NCBI GenBank assembly: GCA_013396635.1
Contig: WBMW01001284.1
Location: 62,001-126,000 of the forward strand
Direction: 5' to 3'
Length of the DNA stretch: 64,000 nucleotides
Source of the DNA: Penelope pileata
Lineage: Eukaryota > Chordata > Aves > Galliformes > Cracidae
Both the position numbers and the translations under genes were made by a program. Below are positions 47,641-60,772 of this stretch, in pieces (positions within the stretch are counted from its first letter, which is position 1; each line of letters begins with the position of its first letter). A model generated the notes under the pieces. It made no database searches and had not been told where the DNA came from. It saw only the letters and a program-made list of their open reading frames with translations.

Positions 47641-50600
47641 ACAAACAGCCCCTAGGATGCACAGCCCGACTTCCAGTGGTGCAGAAAAATGATGCCTTGC
47701 AGCCACATCGAGCTCTGTTTCAAAAACCATATCTGCTATAGCAGTTTCCACGCAGGTCCCCACACTCCCAGTGCTTTGTCTCAGTCCTGCTAACAAGTCC
47801 AGAAAGCACCGTGCCCTGTTTTGATTTATCAACCACAGAGAAAACTGTTCTCCATATGTAATTCACCATCTAGAAGCAGGCAGCACAGGTTTCATTGACT
47901 GAAGGATTTAACAAAATACATGTCAAACCTCTAGGTACACCATGGGGAGGCCTGTGATGTCCAAGCTCATATCAGCATGTGTGCTGCTACACATGCTCTC
48001 CCTGAGCCATATTATTCAGATGAACCATTGCATTCCGCTTCATTTTGAGCGAGCGGTGAGAACTACAAACCACGGTGAGTTCAAAGAGAGCACTGCCATG
48101 AGCCTGAGCAGCACGAGATGCCACAGAAAGTGCAGCCTTAATATCCTGGGAGGTTCCTAAACGTTATCTCCCTTCAGCCATGCACAGATGGCCCTTATCT
48201 ATGCTAAGGAGGAGCATATTTTCTTTCTATCAGAGCAGCAAGATGCTCCAAGGCCGCTGCTTCACCCCTGCCAATATGCCTCTGGAAGACACAGCAAGAG
48301 AGGCAGAGAGGGATGCAGCTTCCGTAGTGCTACTGCAGTGCTGCTCAGCCTGTGCTGCTCCTACAGAGCTACTTCTGCCCTTCACTGAGGTGTGCAGGTA
48401 AAGCATCCATGCTGCAGCCTGGCTCTGGCAGTGCAGGAGCTGGCACTGGGTGTCTGGGCAGCCCCAGCTCCCCGGGTGCTGCTCAGAGCCGGCAGGGTAC
48501 GAGGCAGCAGCTGGAGCTGGCGGCACCACAGCGGGCTGGGTGGAAGCAGCCGGGCTTGGCTGTGCATCCCAGGTCCTGCATCTCTGTGGAGAGCCTCATT
48601 GAATTGTCTCTTGCTGGGGGACAAAAGGAGAGTGGTTTTTAGTTGGAAGATTTTAATCTCTGCCCGGCTGATGCCAGCAGCAGCCACAGCATGAGGCACA
48701 GTGACAACTGAAGTCCTTTGTTGGCCCCTGGCTTATAACAATACCTATGTAACTCCCTCAGGCTCTGTGGGGATTAATTAGCTAATGTTCAGGAGCTTTG
48801 AAGATAAAAACCACTCAGTAAGCGTTAAAGGATTGCTGTCCTGATGTGTCATCGGGATATCAGGGAGTCACTTCTCGCCCTGTGAGGAGTAGTAGCTTCA
48901 GGTGATCCTGCACAGCACGCTGTTTTTCCACTGCTTGTGCTGAACTTGAAACCCGATTGGAGAATTATTTCAGTGAAAGATGCAAGAGTCTTCCTTTAAA
49001 TTCCCCTCACTTACGAGGGCTGCTCCCCACTGCTCCCTGTGACATGAGCCACACTCCTGACAGATCTGTTTAAATTTTCCAATACCCTCCTGCAGGAGAG
49101 GCCAAGCCACAAAGGTTACAAGAAGAGCATGCATAGCCCTGCCATCCTCTTCTGCAGGGACAACATGCTACACCTCCGCAGAGCAGCTTCTGGCAACCAG
49201 ATTGTAACTGGAATGGCTTATGGCTGAGTGCTCAGCTCCAGCCACACGTAACACAGCAGTAATCTGCTTCCAATTGTCCCTGGTGTCTCTTCCCCAACAG
49301 TGACAGAAGACAAGAGAGACTGTCATGTTCGGGAACCAATTCAGCTATAAAGATGTACATGAATTTCAGAGCACAATAAGGATTAAGCACAGCATGTTTG
49401 CGACACAGGCTGCAGCTCAGATACCAGCAGTCCGGCACGCTGGGGCTGGACGCAATCCACTGCCTTCTGGAGCCTCACCTGGCTCACTGCTCAGCTGCAA
49501 TCCCTTCCTCTCAGGGAGACCAAATCCTTATCCAGCCCTGGGTGCTTACAGTTGGTTGTAACTCCAAAATAACTGCCACCTCCAAAGCACATTAGGGAAG
49601 GGAAAAAAAAAAAAAANNNNNNNNNNNNNNNNNNNNNAAAAAAAAAACCCACAACCCGCTCTTTCGAGCTGTCTGGGAGAAGAAAGCCAATTCCTTGACT
49701 GACAGGGCAATGGAGGGCTTTCAAGCACTCCACTTACTCCTAACATTTACAGGGCTAGATTTTTAAGAAAGCTAAGCAGGATGTGAAAGCAGACATCAGG
49801 TGGTCTACGTGGAAGCCTCTTGGTACCCAATTTCTATCACTGTCATCGTAATCAGAAAGCTACAGTCCAGCTCTGGCTTAAGCACTTAAATCCCTTTCAT
49901 TTCCTTGGTTACTCTGAACAAAAATTGTTATTAGACTTAAAAGTGGAAGAAAATGAAACACATGGAACATGTTTTTAGAACACCCTGTGCTGCAGTTAAA
50001 TAAGCCAGCATTTCCTAAGGGAGAAGCTGGTTCATTAGGGTATTAGAATCCTTCCAGCTGGGCATGGTTGGAGAGCCTTAGATAAGCTTTACAGTTTCCA
50101 CCCTCTGGAAAGGAGGGTGGGGCTTTGCCATTTCCAAGATAGTATAAAATTTAATATGTGATATAGGCAAATGCATTCTATCCTTCAAAAAAAAGATTCA
50201 CAAAAACTTAGGCAGAAATTAGAGATGAGGATGCAGATACTATACAGTATTTTGTGCATCGTGGACCTGAAACAAAATCTGAATTTCTGAAAGTTTCCTT
50301 TTTTGCGTCTTGGTCACCCAGATCTTTCTATGGAAAGCCACAGGTGCTGGTCCCAACACAATGCACCAAAGTCAGAGGTGGCAGCGCTCCCTCAAAAGGC
50401 CGCTGAAAACAGTATTTCCCACGCTGCGTGCATACACTCATGCTGGAGGACTTCTGAGACTTGTGGAGCACATCTGTTCAAAGATGAGATTAGGTTGTTT
50501 TCTGCTGTTTTTTTTTTTTTTTCCCCTCCTCCAGCTGATTTTCTTACTTAGCCTAGAGGAGATCACTCTGCTTTTTAAGGTACTTCTTCAGAAAAGATAC

Positions 50601-53600
50601 TGAATTGGGACTTCAGGCAAGATATTCTGCAGTCTTCTCTGGAGAGGATGCTAATGCATAAGCATAAGGTTTCATTATTTTATCCAGAGAATAGCCTCTC
50701 GACTTTCTCACTCTGGATAAACAAGCCATGCTGAAGCAATGCTAACTGGAAACTAGAGGCTCCAGCACTTCTGGAAAGACTTCACCAGAAGTAAAAACCT
50801 CCTGCTCTCCATAATTAGCTGTACAAACATCTTCACACACACAAGAAAAAAAATAGCAGTAGCTATAGAAATATTGCTTTGGAAGGAACAGGAAAGCTGA
50901 ATTCTTGCCCTTCACCAGGGATCAAAAACCTGGGAAAGCAACAGGGCGAGAGAGCCATGTGCCTGGGAAGAGAAGGATGTGCCCCAGGCACCTTTCTCCC
51001 CCACGATTCTTTGTGGAGCCCGGCCTTGCAGCAGGACAGGGCAGCCAGTGCTGCAGCGCATTTACATGACCAGCTGAAGGGAGAGATTTGGTTACACAGG
51101 TTCCTCCTTTCTATCTTTCTGTGTGTGAAACATTGATTTTTTTTATACTATTAAGTCAACATGTATTTTAATTTTGTCTTGTCAAGTGACTTGGCCCAAA
51201 GTCTAGGTAACAAACCAAAGTTTTCATGCACTCCATAGTCAAAAGAAATGTTGCTGTAAAAAAAGAAGTTATAAGACCCGTATTAGCATATTCCAGTTAA
51301 CACAGTTTATAAACATGCAGAAGCATGCACCCCTGCACCAAGTAAACATGTCCGTGCTACCTGAGGCAACTTATACTTGCAGGTTCTCTTGCACTTGTAG
51401 AGGAAACAGCAGCTGACCATGAGCCTCTGTTGTCCAAAGAGAAATGTAACCAGCGCTCCAGGTTCACAACCAGCAGGCCAGCACCACTAGCTAGGCCTTC
51501 TCATTTATTTTACAGAACTATTACCCCGGGGTCTCTCAGCCACACGGCCCAGATAAGGCAAGTCTGCATTTTGTGATCATGACTGACTGAGGCACAAAGC
51601 TAGAAACCCCAGCAGGCTTTTTCAGCTACAGTGGCATTCCTCCTGCAATTTCTGTTTTTCCTCCCTATGCCACTCACATCTTCTCAGCTCCAAAATGCTC
51701 CCTATTTTTAGTACACAATTTGGATTAAAAATTAAACAAAATGGGAAATAGCAGACTGGCAGCCACTGTCCCAAAGCACTGTAAGCTAATTCCAGACACA
51801 CTGCTTGTCTTGGCCCCATTTTCCTTCCACTGTGTTGAAGTTTAAAAAAATCTTCCCTTCTCACTCCCATACTTGTCTGTTTCCCTGTTTTGCTCAGGGT
51901 GCACTTGATTCCTTCTTCCCTCCATTTTTCTGATAGATGTTCTTTATCTTCTCTCAGGAAACAGCAGGAAACTCTCATAGCACACTTGCTCTCAGGCTGA
52001 TTCCTAATGTGCTTGCGCTGATGAAGCGCCCATTGACTGAAGTTCTAAGGAGCAGCTAGGGCTGGAGATGGCTGGGAAGGGCTGGAGAGGGACAATGACT
52101 TTGTATAGATGAAAAATTTCAGTGGCATAAAGAAAAAGTAAATCTGAAGCATAAAGCTTTTACCTATCCAGAACTGCTTTGAACTTAATAGAAAATAAAG
52201 TCCTCATAAGAGAGCACGAGGATAAAATCCCTGCCTGATACACAGTCATTTATAAAGCACAGTAGCATTGCCTGGTGATGCAGCCGTGAATGGAAGGAGT
52301 CTGAATGATGGAAATGCAGAGTAACTTCCTGGAGCAAACAGTTATTCCAGCAGCATGTGTCTTCAAAACTGGGTCCCTTTCTCTAAGAGACTGGTTGTAT
52401 TATAGCCTGCTCCAGAGGCCTCTGAAACTGTCAGATTTTTCAGCCTGTTTTACCTGGCTATTGATTAGCCTCTTAGCATAGGCTGAAAGCACGACAAGGT
52501 ACCACAGAGCTGAGAAACAAGGAACAGGGAAGGAAAGGTTTGCCAAAATACTGCAGACAGCCCTTGTTATTTCAAAAGAGTTACGATGTCAAGTCCCAGA
52601 TAGTCACAAAGAGGTTGAACTAGTATGATCTTTCCAATCCATACATTATTTTTAAAGTGCAATCATCATGCAAGTGTCACCTGGAAGATCTTCCCTACTT
52701 ACATTTAGTACATTAGCCTTAAATTTACTGTGATATTGGAACCCAAGTTTACCAAGGTAAGCCTGCAAGCAGTTCTGCACAGAAACACATAGGTTACGTC
52801 TCTCCTACCTATAAAAGCCATCACAATTCAGATTCGGGCTTTCCAGACCACAGGGTCCAAGCTCACGGCAGCCACACTGCTCACTTCTGGCAGCGGCTAT
52901 AAGTGGTATTTCAGCAGCGTGGCCCCCACCTCACACACCTCTCCTTTGAGCGTGACAGCAGCACATATCGTCACCTGAATCTCCAGCACAGCCTTTAACA
53001 GCAGTCCTACACATTTTTGCATGCCACTGTGCAGACATCCCTTTCCATGCCAGCAGGCAGCCTGCCATCCACAGGTGCCCAATCAGGAGACCATCTCAAA
53101 GCAGCTTTCCTGAGTAAGGTTCAGACATCCAGCCACTCCCTAGCATCACAACCCTACTGCTGCCCCAGAGAGTGCAGCTATCCTCAGCTTGGCAAGACCC
53201 AGCATGGAGAGAAGCAGCCCATCAAAGCTGCAAAACCTGTATTTAACAGCTCAGGATACATCATGCCACCCAGCTTTTTCAGACTGCCAAACATAGACTT
53301 AAGATGTTTTTGCAAGCCACGCAAGCAGCAGCATACACATATCAGAGACCTCTTGCAGTCTGCCCAGAGGAACCTAGTGCTAAGTGTACACAAAGTACAC
53401 AGATAAAATCTACTGCCTTGCCCCAGTTCGAGGAGCCTAGAACTTATCCAGCCCACTTCACCTACTCTAACATGACCAAGACATTGTTTGGCAGTACCTT
53501 CAGGTCTCCTTGCTGTAAGCCATCTCCCATCCTGCTACCCACAGCAGGACCAGAGCACCAGCCCACCCAGCTCCTCACACCAGAGGTGCCCACAATCCCC

Positions 53601-56600
53601 TTAACCAGCTACCGGTGCCCTGTTAAATAGGCACTGTGTTAGTGAGAACACTTACATTTAACACTTCACAAGCAGGCAGGTGTTTCTAGTTGCCTCTGAA
53701 GGCACATTTGGAAGGTGTGGATGAGCTGGGTCAAGCCAGCTGGGTGCTGCTGACACCTGTGTCATTCTTAGGACTTGCTGGCCAGCTTCTTCGCACCAGT
53801 ACAGGTTTAGTTGTTTTCAGGCATACTGCAATGAACAGCCAAATGTGCAGAAAGGACGAAAGCAAGTGAGGCGTGGAAATAACGTGGGCTCAACAACAAG
53901 CTGATTGGAAGGTGTAAAAGTAACCAAAGGGATCGTTCATCTGTTTGGTCTTCTGAAGATCAAGCGTTTGGTCTATAAATTGCTGCCAGGTTCAGTAGTA
54001 ATGCATGAAGATCTCTTTCATTGCAGTTAGCATGTGCACACCATTGCATTAAGGAAGTGACCTACTTTGCATGCTCAGTGGTTATTTTCCAAACTTGAGT
54101 ACCTTAGCTGCACAAAAAAATCAAAGTATAACAACCTGTGCCTGCTGTTTGGGTGGTGTTCCCAGGCCAGGGCCCCAGCCCAGCACTCCTTCCACACATG
54201 AACATCCCCAGGGTTAGGCCCTTTGTGAGAAGAAGTAGTACAGAATAATATTGCACACAAATAACTCCTCTATTTTTGACAAAGTTTATACTGGGAGGAA
54301 GGTTCAAGGAAGGAAAAAGAGGGTTAGAGGGTATTCAAGGAGGGTAATGTTCAGAGCTCCTCCACTAGAGGTGGGAGCTATTGCCAAGATCTTTTAGGCC
54401 ATGTCATTGCATGAAGCGCAGCAATGATGTGAGAAGCTCACTATCTATTCAAGCAAAAAGTGGTTTTTCCAAACATCGGCTCCTAAGGCCACTCTTGTGC
54501 CTAGGCAACCTCTGCTTTGTGGATATGAGTACTTTGCAGTGAACCCTGCCATCTGATCCCTGATTGGTTCAGGGACCTGGTGGAAAGTCTCCACAACCCT
54601 CTCTGGCCTCCTGCTTGCCTGGTTTTCTTTCCATGGACAGAAGTATGTAAGGGAGGAGGAGGTGGTACATCTGCAGCTTGTACCTGGGCGTGGGGCTCAC
54701 ATGATAATGTGAGCAGATACAGCCGTAGCTCAGTGGACCAGCCTTGGGAGCGTGGGATGGAGGAGGTGCTGACATCTTGACTCAGGCTATTTCTAGAGCT
54801 ATGGAAACAACAGAAGTTGAACGGAAATAGTTCAGTGCATGATTGTATAGATCAGTATTTGATACACACAACTTGATTTATATTGCTTGACAGAAGTGTA
54901 CCACAGTCACTCAAAAGCTGTTACTTACAGAACCACCCAAGCTTGAAGCACTTCAGAAACACCAGCACAGGGAGGGGAGCTGTTGCTGGTTCTACTTTGG
55001 CTGAGCAGCACCTGAAGGCATACAAAGGCAAATGATGCTGTCAAAGTGAAGCCTTCAGGCTTGTATTTACTTATATATCATATTTGGACCATATTAGAGC
55101 AGATAAAATCATATTTTGCCAAGGAGCTAAACAAAGAAGGAAGCTACTTCACAGACGAGTGATGGAGAGACAGGAGTGTGCTTGCTTTATCTTCTTCCAT
55201 TGAGAGCTGGCATGTGGGTACTGCAAAGCGGGGATCCACTGCTCTTTCAGTCTGTTCAGCCCTAAAAGCACAGGCACAGCTTCTGCAGTGTGTCCAGGTT
55301 GCACTTCATGTGCTTAGTATCACTGCCATTGCTGCCAGGCCGTGCCTTGGGGTATCCTTCTTCCATACCTTTTCCAATGGTGCCCATTCATAAGGGGGAT
55401 GAGAAAGAGAAGCTTGTGGCAGGCCTTCCTGGGACAAGGAGAAGGGCCTGGAGAAGAAATGGAAAGGGGTGGCACAAACCTCCAACTGCACTGTTAAGGA
55501 GCTTTCCTGGGGCTCCTGGGCTATGTGGGGTGTCTTAGATCTCGGCCTCTCCTTGGTGGCCTCTGGCTTCATGCCCTATACTCCCACAGCACAGGGACCC
55601 ACAGCCGCTGTCATGTCCCATGGTGCTGCTGGCCAAGGGATGAAATGGACGCAGTGCACCGAGTCTCAGCCCCAAGAGAAAGAGGCACAGAAACAAGGGA
55701 GAGAAAAGGTGCAGCACACCAAGGCGGGAAGTGGGGCTGCTCCCCCACGGCACCTTCTGGCGCTCTGGCTGAACCTCACTGCTTTCCTGCTGAGCTGCCC
55801 AAGGTGTCTGACTGCACACAAGCACCAAATCCAGACATCTATCTAAGCTAAACTGCTCTGGTCTGACTTTCACAAATGGAAATTATTTGGGACTTTCACT
55901 GCAACTCAACACATACCGGCATTTAAAAAAAGAGAGAGATTCTCTCTTTCTGTGCTTTTCAAGATGTTCACTCATGCTTCACTTTTTGTTTTATGCTTGA
56001 GACATCATTTGAATAATAAGAGAATATATCAGCTGTTTTTCTATTCTTTTATGTGTTTTGAATAGTGTTCTCTCCTGTTCTTGTAAAAGCAATGCTAAAG
56101 GGACAAATCTGGCATACAATTGAGGTAAAAGATGTTTCACAGAATCACAAATCAACAGGCACATTTTTAAAGGTTTTCTGTTTTAGTTCTTTCCACTGAA
56201 ATGTGTTTAAATACAAATAAGTATGTCCTGACAGTATTTTCTAACTACACACTGAAATATTATTGTATGGAAACATCAAAGTAACATTGACAGGAAACCA
56301 ATACAAACCGAAGAGCAACGTTACCAAACATAAAATGTAAAAAATAAACACACTGGCAAAACAAAAGGGAATTCTGATACAGTCTCAGTTTTCCAAATTG
56401 TGGTGTGATAAGAAACAGAGAATAAAAGCTCTTGTAACGTGTTCACCAATATGGTTATATCTCAGAGCATAAAAATACAGCGAAGGCTCTATATTAGAAA
56501 ATCATTAGTTTGAAATTCAGTACTCGAGGATTCTGCTCCAGACTGCAACTCATTTTTTGTTTCTCTTTTTTAATGCGCACACTTCTTTTTGGTTTAGTAC

Positions 56601-56679
56601 TACTTTTTTATGTTCATTGCATAAACTTTAATGAATTGCTTCTTTTGGTGCGTTTTTATGCACAACTTTGTTTTTTCAG
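47641..56679. other. non-coding interval, no gene supported
   Basis: This is the longest stretch without a recognised element except for the N-containing A-tract at 49603-49647. The block 48750-48930 (TTAATTAGCTAAT and retained CpGs) looks like a conserved non-coding element by texture. A tRNA-like A box at 54725-54736 has no B box. A T-run lies at 50508-50522. Confidence 0.5.
49603..49647. other. poly(A) tract with 17 N (49617-49637 region)
   Basis: An A-run of 14 bases, then N at 49617-49637, then about 10 A. This is an assembly break in a homopolymer; the true tract length is unknown. Confidence 0.95.
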
Positions 56680-56916
56680 TTCAAAACCACACGGTAATAC
56701 CTCTGGAGGAAAGGGCATGCATAAGGAATGGCCACATGGCAGCGACGCGCGCCTTCATTAGCCTGGCGGGTGCTACGGTCACCAATCACTCGGATGAGTT
56801 CATTGTCTGCATTCAGTTTGTCCAACAGAATTATTGTTCGAGGTGGTTTGGCCAAGAACTGTGAAGGCCTTCCTGTCAGCGACAGAAAAATAACCCAAAC
56901 AAATTCTGCAGCGGAC
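56680..56916 (+). other. candidate 237-nt exon, plus strand (alternative reading)
   Basis: On the plus strand a strong acceptor ('caactttgttttttcag', ending at 56679) and a strong donor (GCGGAC/GTAAGTAG at 56917) enclose 237 nt. All three frames contain a stop, so it would be a non-coding or terminal/UTR exon. The segment is unusually CpG-rich for its AT-rich surroundings ('gcgacgcgcgcc', 'tacggtc', 'ctcgg'). The same DNA read on the minus strand is also exon-like, so the strand is undecided. Confidence 0.3.
56701..56872 (-). other. candidate 172-nt exon, minus strand
   Basis: On the minus strand a good acceptor ('gttatttttctgtcgctgacag', starting the exon at 56872) precedes a frame open throughout, which continues to a stop near 56676. 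The donor (CAGAG/GTATTA) is weak. The translation contains 'RTIILLDKLNADNELIRVIG' and then a basic stretch 'DRSTRQANEGARRC', which looks protein-like, but I cannot assign a family. The CpGs in the segment are retained. It could be a coding exon, a non-coding exon, or a conserved regulatory element that happens to be open. A plus-strand reading is a competing interpretation. Confidence 0.3.
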
Positions 56917-59900
56917 GTAAGTAGTTCGTCTGCATCAAGTAAACATACATTCATCTCTGTGTTTGCAGGAGAGATTGCCCACGTGGCATTTCAGAAGGGT
57001 AGAGCAAATTACATCTATTCACCAGTTTGCAGTCACTTCAGAAATAAGCAGTGTGCCTGCTGGGCTCTCCTAACACACCTTAGCAGAGGTATAATAAAGT
57101 GTCATGTGGTCAGACATTGTTACTGGCTGACAAGTGCTCCTGAGTTCTAAGGGGAGCTGAGCTGGAATGTGCTGGAGGAACTTTTGAAATTCCCACTTAT
57201 ATTTTCACAGTAGTGCCTAAATCCTGTAATTTGCCACTGGAACTGAATCAAACCGCAGAGAGAAATATGGGCTCATTGCAGTAATGGACAAATTGACGTT
57301 GCCTGAGGACAGCAAATGCTCCGACTGCCCAGAAATTCAGGCGACATCTCACACGCGCTGTGAGAAGCTGAAGTGTGGATTTTTAAGCTGTAGCACTTGG
57401 CAAACTTTGAAGAGGCTTGAAAATTAGATTGATTGAGCATCAGAGACAAGATCATTATTCTTATAAAACTCCTTCTCTGCTCCCAATAAAAAGACTGTTG
57501 TAAGCACAGAAATGTAAAGTGCTTTGACAAGGAAAAGCAACAGCAAGGAGCAGACATTGGCTGACTTCTGTAAACCTGAAAAGAATTAATCTTTTGAAAA
57601 TAGAAGTCAGGTTCTCAGCTGTGGAATAAAAAGGCTCAATTTCACTGTCTTCAACATAATTGTGCTGTCTGAGCCGTCTAGCACTGTGTCATATTCACAA
57701 GACACTCTTGTACAATTGTCATGGATTCCTCCTTTTTCTAGCACGGGCAAGGGAACTGTAGTGGAAAGAGAAGTACAAAGCAGAGAGGAAAATAAACAAA
57801 AAGCTATAGGGAAAGAAAGAAATGCAATGAAATTATCCCAGCAACTGTGCTGTTAGCCACAGTCCAGGCGTGTGTGCCCAGGGCCCTCATGACCCAGACT
57901 GGGCCTGGGCACCCCGGTGTGCTCGTGTGGCTGTGTGCAGAGTGAGGAGAGCAGCAGAGGGGCACCAGCAGCGGCTGCAGCCTCCGTGGCAGAGGCCTTC
58001 CCTGAGCTCAGGGGCCCCCTGCTCTGCATGGACTTTCTCTGTGCCATCCTCACGGCTCTTTTCTCCAGCTGGTCCCCTCCCTGCCATGAATGGTTTTCAA
58101 AGTCTCACCACAGTGCCTGTGTTCCCCTCATCTCCCCCAATTTTACAGCCCCTTTACTGTTCCTTCTCCAATTCCTTTTCCTTTCCATCCTCCTTCACCT
58201 AACCACATGTGTTATGTGGGAAACAGCGGGCTGGCGGTGCCTGTACCTCCCGAGCACGGCACTGCCTGTGCCATGGGCCTGCCCTGCTGGTCTTGACCAC
58301 CAGCCCCTCAGGAGCAGGCACTCTCATCAGCTGGAGTCCCAGGATGTTGGCTGCCTCACAAACCCTGCTTTGCATAGAGGCCCAGCACCTGGAAGCTGGG
58401 GAGCAGGCACAAGGGTGAGGCCTTTTCAGAGAGAAGGAAGGGGAGGAGGCCATGGCAATGAGCACAGGGCTGCAAGCCCGCAGTGTGCAGCAGCGGATGT
58501 GTCTGAGAGGGACGGCAACGTGCCTGTTGTTGTCAGCCCAAGGAAGGCAGGGGAGCTGAGGTTTGGAGCAAACCCGCACTCTTGCTGGCTGCTGAGGATC
58601 CATCAGAGGATCTGGCATGGTTGTGCAGCCAAGGAGGACTGGGGCTGCAGCTTGTCGGCCATCTGTGCCTGCCGGGCTCACGCCAAAGCAGCTCCCTGCA
58701 GGACCCTGCACTGACACTCGCTCTCGTTTTGGCAGGCAAGGGAGGGAGGCAAAGGAAGAGAGGTACAGAGTGCTGTCTTAAGGGAGGTTATTAGTGTCAA
58801 CAAATTCCTGTTTTCCTGTAAGAACTGTGACTGATTGTACCAAACTCCTCTTGTAGACAAAATCTGAAGAGATGAAGAGTATAATATAAAAAATGCATGT
58901 GTTACGCAGAGCCATACTTGCGTTATCGCTCCCCTACCTGCAGCACAGTCTGGGTGCCACTGGCTTCATTTCAGCTATACCAGACTAAGAACTTATTCTA
59001 AAGAAACACCCACTCCCTAACAGGGAAGCATCAATTCATATGGTTACATACACTCTGCATCAAGTATCGAACTCCTTGTCCCCAGAATTCAATGCCTGAA
59101 TAAAGGCAAATTTGTATCTGAACAAAACCCTTTGCATATTTACCTAACAATTTTCTATGAAATATTCATGTGCTTAACTATCAACTGCCACAGTAAAACT
59201 TCACACTGGCTTTCCTAACAGGCACACCTGGCCTCAGTGCAGCAGGGCAGCAAGCATCTATGAGCATTTGTACTCCTTGAGTACAATATTCTATACACAT
59301 TCCAAGGGGTGTCAGGTTGTTTACACGAACCCTTGCCTCTGCCTTAAACATCTGAGGGGAAAAAAAGGCGAAAAAAGAGGACTGGCTGAAGGGCGTTCAG
59401 CATCCCTCTGGCTCTCAGCTGTGGAACACTGTGTGTATGCAGTTGGTTGTATTTTTGACAGGTCTCCAGATCCAGGGAATCTCTCCCCATATGTCCCCAC
59501 GCTGTCAGGAGCAGTCTGATCACAGGCACTCCATGTCCCTCGTTCAGAGAAACCTCTTGGCCTCTTCAGTGGGAATCTGAGGAAGTGCCTCAGGCTCCCC
59601 CCCCCTGCAGGCTGCAATGCTGCGGCCGCGTGGAGCTGCTCAGAGCCATATTTGCCGTGTCAGAGGCAGGCCAGATGACACAGACAGATCATTTTGAATT
59701 TGTAGATATATTTAAATGAAATTGCATTGAATGAAGAATTAGCTTCATCAAAAAGCCAAATTCTGTTAGAGTTATCAAACGTCACTCAGCTGTGAGCAAA
59801 GTTCTGCTATTCCTTCTCTGTGCTTTTCTGCTCTTTTCATGTCCTTAGCATTAATTTCCCTTGGGTTTCTTACCCCTAAGTACTGTCTGATGAGGAGATT

Positions 59901-60261
59901 CTTTCATTGGGCCCCTGTTACCCGGTCCTCTGACTGCCTGGTGACAACAGACATAATTAGCCTGAACAGGAGGGAACAGCAAAAGATAATCCAGTGAAAT
60001 GACAGCTGCAAACATCCCGTTTGATACTCTTCAGTGTGTGCTAATGACTGTTTTCAACACATGTCAGGGAGGAACACTGCAAAGATGACTTGGAGTGGGA
60101 AAGCATGGGAGCTGAAGAAAGTAACGCAAAATCTTTTTATCAAAAGACAAACGCACAAAGAATCGCTACAGATAATCCCTTGTTGACATACATGAGCAGA
60201 GAGAGATCCTGGTCCATTTCTGCCCTCAGTTACATGGTGCAATGGCCAGGCAATGTAAGGG
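56917..60261. other. non-coding interval, no gene supported
   Basis: A 265-codon plus-strand frame (57917-58714, beginning with a GTG) runs through DNA of about 60% GC, where stops are scarce; it has no domain. The stretch 59660-59790 resembles a conserved non-coding element by texture. No repeats are recognised. Confidence 0.5.
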
Positions 60262-60384
60262 TAGTGGAATCTCCTTGGTCTAGTGCTAGATCTAGAGGCT
60301 GGCAGCCCTGTCTGTGGCAGGAGGGTTCGAACTTGATGATCCTTGAGGTCCCTTCCAACCCAGGCCATTCTATGACTCTGTGAT
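60262..60384 (+). mobile_element. CR1 LINE, short 3' end
   Basis: A short CR1 3' terminus: 'ggctggcagccctgtctgtg', 'gcaggagggttcgaacttga' and 'tgatccttgaggtcccttcc', then 'aacccaggccattctatgac' and 'tctgtga'. This is the end block of a CR1 subfamily different from the neighbour starting at about 60397. It is truncated at the 5' end. Confidence 0.85.
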
Positions 60385-60420
60385 GATCTCCTGTGATGAT
60401 CTGTGATGATCTCCTGGGAC
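60385..60420. repeat. short TGTGATGATCT tandem
   Basis: Three near-identical copies of 'tgtgatgatct(cc)' at the junction of two CR1 ends, either a product of octamer-tail slippage or a target duplication of the second insertion. Confidence 0.6.
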
Positions 60421-60772
60421 CGTTTAGCCTGGAGAAGACTGAGGGGGGATCTTATCAATGTTTATAACGATCTGAAGGGTGGGAGCCAATTGGATGGGGC
60501 CAAGCTCTTTTCAATGGTGCCCAGCGACAGGACAAAGGGCAGTGGGCACAAACTGGAGCACAGGAAGTTCCATCTGAACAGAAAGAAAATCTTTAGTTTG
60601 AGGGTTACAGATCACTGGAACAGGCTGCTCAGAGAGACATTCAAGATCCACCTGGATGCTTTCCTGTGTCACCTACTGTAGGGAATCTGCTTTAGTAGGG
60701 GGTTGGACTAGGTGATCTCCTGAGATCCCTTTCAACCCCTGTGATTCTGTGATTCTATGATTCTGTGATCTG
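60412..60772 (+). mobile_element. CR1 LINE, 3' fragment, well preserved
   Basis: Plus-strand CR1 starting at 'ctcctgggaccgtttagcct' and continuing through 'ggagaagactgaggggggat', 'cttatcaatgtttataacga', 'cactggaacaggctgctcag' and 'gggggttggactaggtgatc', to a tail of at least four ATTCTRTG-type octamers (60741-60766). The copy is 5'-truncated and deleted internally between 'ggttacagatcactgg' and the 'acattcaagatccacctgga' region relative to the usual spacing. It looks the youngest of the CR1 copies in the window by its regular tail. It lies immediately downstream of another CR1 3' end in the same orientation. Confidence 0.93.

Noticed and set aside
54725..54736. tRNA-like A box (GTAGCTCAGTGG)
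   Set aside because: No B box (GGTTCGANNCC) and no acceptor-stem pairing within the following 70 bases.
57917..58714. 265-codon plus-strand open frame
   Set aside because: It starts at GTG, runs through DNA of about 60% GC where stops are rare, and has a low-complexity translation without a domain or splice context.
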